Assembly (NCBI GenBank): GCA_959347315.1 | Contig: OY365808.1 | Location: 8,263,979-8,327,978, forward strand | Source of the DNA: Bimastos eiseni | Lineage: Eukaryota; Annelida; Clitellata; Crassiclitellata; Lumbricidae | Length of the DNA stretch: 64,000 nucleotides | Reading direction: 5' to 3' | The notes under the pieces: model-generated | Told to the model about the DNA's origin: nothing | What the model saw: only the letters and a program-made list of their open reading frames with translations | Database searches by the model: none | Program-made: the position numbers and the translations under genes | In this document: one piece after another, positions 56,820 through 64,000 of the stretch | Layout: every line of letters starts with the position of its first letter | Numbering within the stretch: position 1 is the stretch's first letter

Positions 56820-57435
56820 TTCAAATGGTCTTGTTAAATATCTCGAATATAATGAATATGCATGATAAATTAAGTTTATGACTACATGAGGAGTGTATGT
56901 AAAGTCATGAGAAATTTTTAGTATTTCATATAGTCTCTTTTCTGCGTAAAAACTAAAGAATTGGAAGAAATTTTTGTACATCTTTTACTATTCAGAGTTT
57001 GAGATGAGATATGACTGATTTATAGCTACTGACCAACGTTTAAATTAGGAACACAGCGTGGGTTTATGCATCAGGGATTTCAATTTGCAGATAGATATGT
57101 ATCTTCCACTGGTTTACCATTTGAACTGGCAAGCACTGGTTGGCTTGAACACTTGAATGACGATCTATATTGATTTTCCATTCAGTGCTAGTGCACTCTC
57201 ATTGTAAAAGTATTAACCGGTGCTGGTTGGTGTCACTTAACTATTAATCAAATATCACAACTACACAATTTGCTAGAACTAATGGAATTATTTTTACGTC
57301 GAAAAGGCAAATATAGATTTAGTGAGATTTCCTGGTGTGAGATGGTAATGTATTTTCAAATATATATAACCACTGAGACCTCAGTAGGCAGTTTTTCTAT
57401 ATAGCCAAATCTTTATATCATTATACCTTGTGATG
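56820..57435. other. no recognisable gene or repeat
   Basis: AT-rich spacer before the 14-bp satellite. Confidence 0.45.
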
Positions 57436-57442
57436 CTGGATA

Positions 57443-58142
57443 ATACAATATACATTATACAATATACATTATACAATATACATTATACAATATACATTAT
57501 ACAATATACATTATACAATATACATTATACAATATACATTATACAATATACATTATACAATATACATTATACAATATACATTATACAATATACATTATAC
57601 AATATACATTATACAATATACATTATACAATATACATTATACAATATACATTATACAATATACATTATACAATATACATTATACAATATACATTATACAA
57701 TATACATTATACAATATACATTATACAATATACATTATACAATATACATTATACAATATACATTATACAATATACATTATACAATATACATTATACAATA
57801 TACATTATACAATATACATTATACAATATACATTATACAATATACATTATACAATATACATTATACAATATACATTATACAATATACATTATACAATATA
57901 CATTATACAATATACATTATACAATATACATTATACAATATACATTATACAATATACATTATACAATATACATTATACAATATACATTATACAATATACA
58001 TTATACAATATACATTATACAATATACATTATACAATATACATTATACAATATACATTATACAATATACATTATACAATATACATTATACAATATACATT
58101 ATACAATATACATTATACAATATACATTATACAATATACATT
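57443..58142. repeat. 14-bp satellite, 50 identical units
   Basis: The unit ATACAATATACATT repeats over exactly 700 bp, and I see no variant copy. The unit is itself two heptamers, ATACAAT and ATACATT, differing at one base. No plus-strand frame has a stop, so a 247-residue repeat peptide can be read. With a period of 14 this is a by-product, and there is no sign of a gene. Confidence 0.97.
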
Positions 58143-58149
58143 GATGATG

Positions 58150-58420
58150 GGCTGTTATACATCCCTTATGTAGTCATTACTGAAAAATGTAGAACACTTA
58201 ATCCTCCTAATCAGTGTAATAAAATTTGTGTAGTAAAATTCATTCTAAACATCCATTGGATGCAGATATAAAAGAGAATTGCTATAATCTCATGCTAATA
58301 AAGCTCACTTACTTGCTTACGGTTCTTACTTCCAATAATGGAGTCCCAAGCTGTGTGCCTTACAAGAAAAATGCGCAGACCTGTGGGGTCCCTTATGCCA
58401 ATATCCATTTATTATATAAA
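58150..58420. other. no recognisable gene or repeat
   Basis: Spacer between the 14-bp satellite and a TA-rich patch. Confidence 0.45.
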
Positions 58421-58422
58421 TT

Positions 58423-58472
58423 ATATATATATATATATAATATATATATATATTATATATATATATATATAT
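58423..58472. repeat. interrupted (TA)n microsatellite
   Basis: TA repeats broken by TAAT and ATTA, self-complementary. Confidence 0.85.
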
Positions 58473-58479
58473 GCAATTT

Positions 58480-58900
58480 TGTACACTTATACTTTAGAAT
58501 GTGTGTAAAGTATATGCATCTAGAAGCATGACTGCTATATTTGAGTTAGGACCAAATTTCATCAGTTGAGGCTTCTTAACTGGTAGAGTCATGGGCTTCA
58601 ACTGTATATTAATTATAGGGTTGGACTGAATTCTGATCTGTCTTTATTGGAATTCGTGTTTTACTACACTACTGCTAAAAAAACCAAAAGAAGTAATGTT
58701 TTTGACCAGATACAACTTATTTCCTCACTTACATAAAATAGTAATCTGTGGTAATCTTTGTCAATTTGAAATCCGTGTGAAATAAAAAAAGTATGAGTCA
58801 CCTTATGAATAACAATTAAGAACAATCGTTCTTTATCTTAAGCCACATGGTCTAGAATGTAATTTTATTTAAACATTAAGCGTAGGCCTACTCTGGTTTA
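58480..58900. other. no recognisable gene or repeat
   Basis: AT-rich sequence with one TAGGCCTA word near 58886. Confidence 0.45.
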
Positions 58901-58904
58901 GTTT

Positions 58905-58998
58905 CAGTTTAACGACACAGTGTGATAACAAACATCAGTGTCATCCTCCTCCTTTATCCAGGTCTGGAACTAGCACTACCAGAGTACGGGTAGTGGCC
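58905..58998 (+). repeat. dispersed repeat copy
   Basis: TTAACGACACAGTGT (shared with about 19938) is followed by CCTCCTCCTTTATCCAGG and GGAACTAGCACTACCAG. The latter is a diverged match to the minus strand of 896-945. The two words lie about 30 bp apart here, so they may belong to one family. Confidence 0.5.
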
Positions 58999-58999
58999 A

Positions 59000-60125
59000 G
59001 TTTTTTATTTTAAATAGTTCGGAGCCTGAACTCTCCTTTGAATTACATCTCTAGAGAACACAGAATGCTTCCGTTATTTTTATTTCTGCTATTGCAGAGT
59101 AAGAAACAGTGTCAAGAGCCAAGTAAAGAAAAATATTGCCGATTCAACGGATCGAGTCCAGAATCAGCTAAAAAGCAGACCAAGTATATGTAAATGCGGA
59201 TTATGAAATCGGCAAAATAGTAGTTATACAATTGTTAGGAAATACATGTAACATATTCTGACTGGAATTATTGCAATGTCAGTCTGCCTGCCTACTTGCC
59301 TACCTGTCTGTCTGTCTGTCTTGTCTTGTCTGTCTTTCTGTCTTTCTGTCTTTCAGGCTCATCACCTGTATACCTCTATAGTTGCTTTCTATTCAGATGG
59401 ACAGTGCTGTCGAGAGTACTGACCAGCTCCTTAATGGACATATAAACTGGAGTTAAACTGGTGTCCTCTCTGGCCTCTGATAAATGATATCTGGCGATTG
59501 CAACCCGTCTGAGTAGGCCCTATCATAAATAAACAAGACATCCTCATCTCTTTTAATTAACTTATAAGTAACCATTAATTGTACAGCTTCAGCTGCTTCA
59601 CCTGTGCAGCTGTACCCTGTTAGTACTGAGAACTACTGTGTGAAAACTTCAGTGTTGTTAGAATTCCATTCATTGATGATTTGTATATTAGTTTTAAAGT
59701 ATGCCTACATGTACGTACTTTTATTGGTGTCATGTTCGATATTAGTAATATGTCAGTGCTCACATTGATTTTTGGCTACATATATGATAATGGGTGGCAC
59801 TGTTAGCGGTAGGTAATCTCTTTGGGTCAACCTTTGTAACCTAATTGAGCAATTAAATACCGTGTGTAAACTAAGTTAAGATTTGAATTTCGCTACAACA
59901 AAAGGTTTTCGCTCGTTCACTCATAGAAAAAACTGTCAACAGACCACAGGAAGTAAGTAAGTAACCTTTTATTAATGAAAGAGAAATGCTAAAATTCCTG
60001 AATATGGAAGTCGTTGTATTCATAGAGTTGCTGTCATTGGATCAGGATAAGACCAAAGTCCGATCTGTCATCTACTAGAAGCAACTCAGAAGAATGGTCT
60101 AAAATAGGGATCTTTCAACGATATG
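59000..60125. other. no recognisable gene
   Basis: A CTGT/CTTT tetramer patch lies at about 59300-59355. The rest is unannotated. Confidence 0.45.
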
Positions 60126-60128
60126 TGT

Positions 60129-60224
<96 letters not shown>

Positions 60225-60310
60225 CTACACATATGCACACACACACACCTAGGACCTGCACATGCGCACACGTAGGCCTACGCGCGCGCGCACACACACG
60301 CAGACACACG
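60129..60310. repeat. (CA)n microsatellite with GC-alternating end
   Basis: About 47 uninterrupted CA copies (60129-60222), then interrupted CA and a GCGCGCGCGCACACAC segment near 60281-60298. It has Z-DNA potential. Confidence 0.95.
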
Positions 60311-60397
60311 CACGCACACATACGGGCCTACTATGCAGATACATAACTTATTTTAAGAGTAGGCCTAAGGGAATTGCAAATGTTGTGCTAGGCCAAG

Positions 60398-60468
60398 CCG
60401 GAATTTGACTACCATAAGGGCATTGGGGTATGGTGGAAGCATGAACTATTGAACCACTGTACCAGGCT
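60398..60468 (-). mobile_element. tRNA-like SINE head or tRNA pseudogene
   Basis: The 71-base minus-strand segment starts GCCTGGTACAGTGGTTCA (A box) and ends GTAGTCAAATTCCGGC (B-box-like). Length and spacing match a tRNA, but the terminal bases do not pair convincingly. Confidence 0.4.
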
Positions 60469-60474
60469 AATGAA

Positions 60475-61030
60475 TGGAACACCCTAACAGGTTATTATGG
60501 GGAAAAACTTCAAATAGGTGATTCAACTGAATGAGAAGTGTTAGGCCAACACTTGGACAACAAGCCGACCGACCCAGCTTGGGCTAACTGCATGAGACGA
60601 CAGAGTTGGATGGTCCTATCAAACTGTAGGGTACAACCCACACTCATAAACTTATGTCTGGTGACAATCGACACTGTCGTGGCTAAAGTGTCCAGTGGTG
60701 AAAGTTGTCTGGTTCTGAGTCATTATAGGCTATTTATAGCAATTTGGGATTTGTGTCATAGTGATTCGGACAGCTAAAACTGACCCAATGTCATCTGAAC
60801 ACAATGCATGAGCATTGAGCACAGGTATTATGCTATGCTGTTAATGATCAGGTAAACAGTTATTGTCTGCCTGTTGTATACCGGTAGAGAAATGAGTTTA
60901 GATGGTGACCAGACAATTTATGCCTGTGACTTATGGCCACACCGTTTTTAAGAGACAGAAGGATGGCAAGAGGCTTAGAGCTATAACGGAAGATTTGGAC
61001 TGTGTGCCATGCGCAGTGCAACCGAATAGG
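60475..61030. other. no recognisable gene or repeat
   Basis: Open frames at 60538-60777 and 60902-61105 lack known domains. Confidence 0.45.
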
Positions 61031-61032
61031 GT

Positions 61033-61033
61033 G

Positions 61034-61083
<50 letters not shown>

Positions 61084-61104
61084 TTATATATATATATATA
61101 TATA
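61033..61104. repeat. (TA)n microsatellite
   Basis: TA repeats interrupted once by TTTATTTA. Confidence 0.95.
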
Positions 61105-61109
61105 GAGGC

Positions 61110-61535
61110 TAATACTGCGTGCTGACTTTCATTAGCTTTTCGTTTTGAAGTTCGTTCTTGGTTGATTTGCTTTTAAAGCCATGTTTGTTTCGGTGATGGA
61201 AGAAATTGAGTCTACAGTCTGACGATCCAATTCCAGTTCAGTCCTGTCTTGTAATCTGAGAGGATGATACAAAATCCAAACAGGATGCTTCCTGATGAAG
61301 TCCAAGATTGAAGATAGTCATTTTAAAACACAGTTCATTATATTGAACCAGTTCTGTTTAATCGAAATGGACCAGTATGAGATCATTGGTTGGCTTCTTG
61401 AAATTCTGGTTTATCTTACCGTTGGGGTCATCTGTATAATAATATTTCCACTCAACAACGCTTAATGGCAAAGATGGGCACATTTTAAAGGCATGCATTA
61501 ATCAATAGGATGAAGGATGATTATGAAGCTGTAGC
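61110..61535. other. no recognisable gene or repeat
   Basis: Unique-looking spacer. Confidence 0.45.
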
Positions 61536-61544
61536 ATGTATGTA

Positions 61545-61632
61545 AATGACGATAATGATGCTGCTGCTGCTAATGATGATAATGATGACAACGATGATGA
61601 TGATGATGCTGCTGCTGATGATGATGATAACG
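61545..61632. repeat. (GAT)n/(CTG)n trinucleotide tract
   Basis: GATAAT, GATGAT and GCTGCT triplets, interrupted. It resembles the tract at 9084-9265. Confidence 0.8.
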
Positions 61633-61837
61633 AGGCAAAAAATGATGGTCACAATTATTATAATGCTCAAATTTGTTGATGATCCAACCGTTGAAATGGT
61701 TTTAAAAATGACGAAGATCATTTTTCAGCCGTGTAATAATGTGCTATGGGCCGTATACAATGATGCTTCAATCTGTAGAAACTACAATTTGAATTTGATA
61801 TAGCACATTACTATATTACTAATACTATATTTATGAC

Positions 61838-62310
61838 TAGGGCTGCCGCGAGAACCCGAGTACTCGCGAGTATTCGACTCCAAAAATTAGTCATTATTTT
61901 GTACTCGAGTACTTGCATGCCTCTACATCCTGTCGGAAAATTGCAATTTCTGTCTCCAGTTTTCCAATTACTGACATCATGCCATGATGACATCTCATAG
62001 TCTTATTCTTTGGCAGTCTGTTGGCTGCCAGATGGCCTTCTGTAGTCTATATTTTATTTTTTGTTGTGTAACATAAACTATAAATGGTCTGTTTCTTCGG
62101 CTGTTCAGTACCTTGTTGTTGTTGGAGATTTAATTTTATAGGTGTGCCAGAGACCCAGAGCTTCAGTTAGAACTTATGCTATTGCTATAGTCTATAGTAG
62201 AAGCCATTCAACTTGTATTAAGCACTTCCGGTATTAACGAGTACTCGAGTACTAGCTAAGCTACTCGACGGAGTACTCAACTCCAAAACTACTCGTTAGC
62301 GGCAGCCCTA
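61838..62310. mobile_element. hAT-like MITE, 473 bp
   Basis: The ends are TAGGGCTGCCGC and its exact 12-bp inverse. They are flanked by TTTATGAC (61830-61837) and TTCATGAC (62311-62318), an 8-bp target duplication with one change. Both halves contain GAGTACTCG words near the ends. No transposase is present. This matches hAT non-autonomous elements. Confidence 0.88.
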
Positions 62311-62319
62311 TTCATGACA

Positions 62320-63840
62320 GTTCTAATTTATTCATTTGATGATTTATCTATGTTTTTGAATCTAAACTAGTCTAAATCTTTGTGATGCAAACTCTTTTTA
62401 GCACTGTTTGATTACCAAATTACTTCATGAGCAGTTTTGAATTAATAGCGTCTACTACACGTTCACATCTGGCATAGCCTATTATAATGTTTGCGCAGGT
62501 CTCAATGTAGCTAATCTTTGACAACTTTAATCATGAGATTCTTGCAAAAAGTTTGCATCTGAGTGTTGCTAACTACACGATAGGCCTACATCTCTATCAG
62601 ATTTGGCATTCATAATGTCAGCGATTGAAGATAGACTTTCAAATTCAAGTCAAGTGGAAGTGGCAGAAAGCTTTAACGGTAACCTCTAATATCAATGGTC
62701 AAAGCTGTAACTATTTATATTTTGTATTCATTTAGACTTTCTTTTTGAATCAGAAGTTATATGTGCATTCCACAGAATGAGAAATAAGAAAATTAAAAAA
62801 TATGACGTGGTACATGTACAATTTACGAATAGCTTACGTATACGATGGTTGGGATATGAAGATGGAAATTAAGTGTCGAGTACAAAAACAGCTTAGATTT
62901 CTTTCAGGTGAAGAATTTGCCAAAGATTGTGTGTGCATGAAAATTGATGGGCTGCGACAGCCAATTCGAATTAAGATTGGACGTGGATGGTATATATATC
63001 AGATGTTTTTCTGCCGCGGACGGGGTGGGGCTATAGAACCACCACAGATATCAGCTACTGTACAAGTTCTTGCAATTAATCGGGCGATAAATCTGGAACG
63101 GCGTAACGTCTGGTCATCCGATGAGTGCACGTGTCTGAGTTCCGTGCATGCGTCGCTCGTAGAGAAGCCGGACGTATAAATTTGAAAAATATCGCGCAAA
63201 ATCGTTGAAGAAGCGAGGAAAATGGATATGTATGGAGTCGAACTTTGTTCGGCAGCGGTTGCCTTGTTGCGTCTAAGTAGCTTTCCTTGTCGTCCAGCAA
63301 GTTTTCTGCATTAGCGTCTGTCCGTTTTGCATAACAACAGATGGAGCTGTTGAGTAACGATGGCTGGTCTGACCCGACTGTGGACCCGGCCACTAGGGAA
63401 CAAAGGTTGGCTGGCCGGTGGGCTGCCTGTCCAGACGCATCTTAGACGACGTTGGCTTTAGCCTGAAGTCTCGCATTACTCGTTGCGGCCGCAAATGACA
63501 AGTCAGTCGGCGACCGACCGGTGGTCGTTCTTTGGGGGTGACTTGAAAAATGAACTCTTTTATGTCGGATGGTTTTTCTGAACTTCGGAGGAGATGACTT
63601 CTGAAGTTGTTGATTGGATTGTCCAGGTCGGTTTTTACGGCAATTCTTTAAGCACCTTGGCAGTCGACGAGGGTCAATTGTAGCACTGGGCTGATTTATA
63701 ATTCTTATTCAACGAGCAACTGTTGTCTCTAGCATCTTAGGATACATTAAATGATTTATTTGCTAATCTTCTGCTCTTGTTGTTGTACAGCTCTTTTTAA
63801 GTCTGGCTGCATTCAATGCAAGTTTTTTTCATTACCCTAT
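62320..63840. other. no confirmed gene
   Basis: An open frame at 62802-63179 (plus, 125 residues) has no recognised domain and is crossed by open minus frames. The interval 63060-63560 is less AT-rich, with GCGGCCGC at 63485-63492. It could be near a promoter or first exon that continues beyond the window. Confidence 0.3.
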
Positions 63841-63854
63841 ACACATTTTACAGG

Positions 63855-64000
63855 AAAGTTGAAGTAACAGCAGAACATTAGTAACTGTATAAGCACTCGC
63901 GACAGTAGAGCTTTATTACTGTAACACACTTTTTAAGGTAGAGCACTATAGTTACAGTTGAGCATTGATAACCTTAAAGCAGTAGTTACAGTAGAGCTTT
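63855..64000. repeat. diverged ~35-bp tandem repeat running off the window
   Basis: The pattern AGTAACTGTA...GTAGAGC recurs with variations four or five times (GTAGAGCTTTATTACTGTAA, GTAGAGCACTATAGTTACAG, GTAGAGCTTT at the edge). Confidence 0.65.

Noticed and set aside
57430..58173. 247-residue open frame over the 14-bp satellite
   Set aside because: The peptide is a pure product of the tandem unit and no flanking coding signal or domain exists.
62802..63179. 125-residue plus frame
   Set aside because: No recognisable domain, overlapped by open minus frames, and no splice or start context that favours it.

Overview
This is a metazoan nuclear genomic window: AT-rich, gene-poor and packed with microsatellites, minisatellites and decayed transposable elements. 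Nothing looks prokaryotic or organellar. The one confident cellular gene encodes a rhodopsin-class peptide GPCR of the allatostatin A/galanin receptor type. Together with CR1/L2-like and R4/Dong-like LINE debris, hAT-type MITEs and tRNA-derived SINEs, this suggests a marine invertebrate. An invertebrate deuterostome such as an echinoderm fits best, partly because the palindromic word TAGGCCTA is strongly over-represented. That assignment is an inference and is not proven by the sequence.

Layout. 0-6.9 kb: a LINE post-RT remnant (~434-602), a 3' fragment of a Dong-like LINE sitting between (AAT)n arrays (2012-2370), several microsatellites, and a tRNA-derived SINE (5486-5682, minus) whose tail has become a GAT/GAC array. 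6.99-8.25 kb: the GPCR, whose coding region is uninterrupted and preceded by a good 3' splice site, so at least one 5' UTR exon lies upstream. 8.3-20.5 kb: mostly non-coding, with diverged minisatellites of 19 and 40 bp, a short perfect hairpin and a hAT-like MITE inserted in an (ATT)n array. 20.5-22.1 kb: a decayed, internally deleted CR1/L2-like LINE (minus). 22-35 kb: non-coding sequence, two more perfect short hairpins, large tandem arrays (24-bp, GGAT, 16-bp, ACAT) and a 1.17-kb non-autonomous DNA transposon (33006-34172). 35.8-36.5 kb: the 3' end of another LINE (plus). 37-44.5 kb: microsatellites, including a duplicated pyrimidine tract. 44.5-46.7 kb: a longer, frameshifted Dong-like LINE (minus) with a changed reverse-transcriptase active site. 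47.3 kb: a second hAT-like MITE with an exact 8-bp target duplication. 50-64 kb: a higher-order ACAT array, SINE fragments, an array of 50 identical 14-bp units, a third hAT-like MITE (61838-62310), and a short tandem repeat running off the right edge.

The window holds no operon or multi-gene system. Its interest lies in genome dynamics: LINE and MITE insertions in trinucleotide arrays, very homogeneous satellites, hairpins with three-base loops that resemble template-switch products, and an unexplained over-represented palindrome. Most long open frames here are by-products of tandem repeats and are not annotated as genes.
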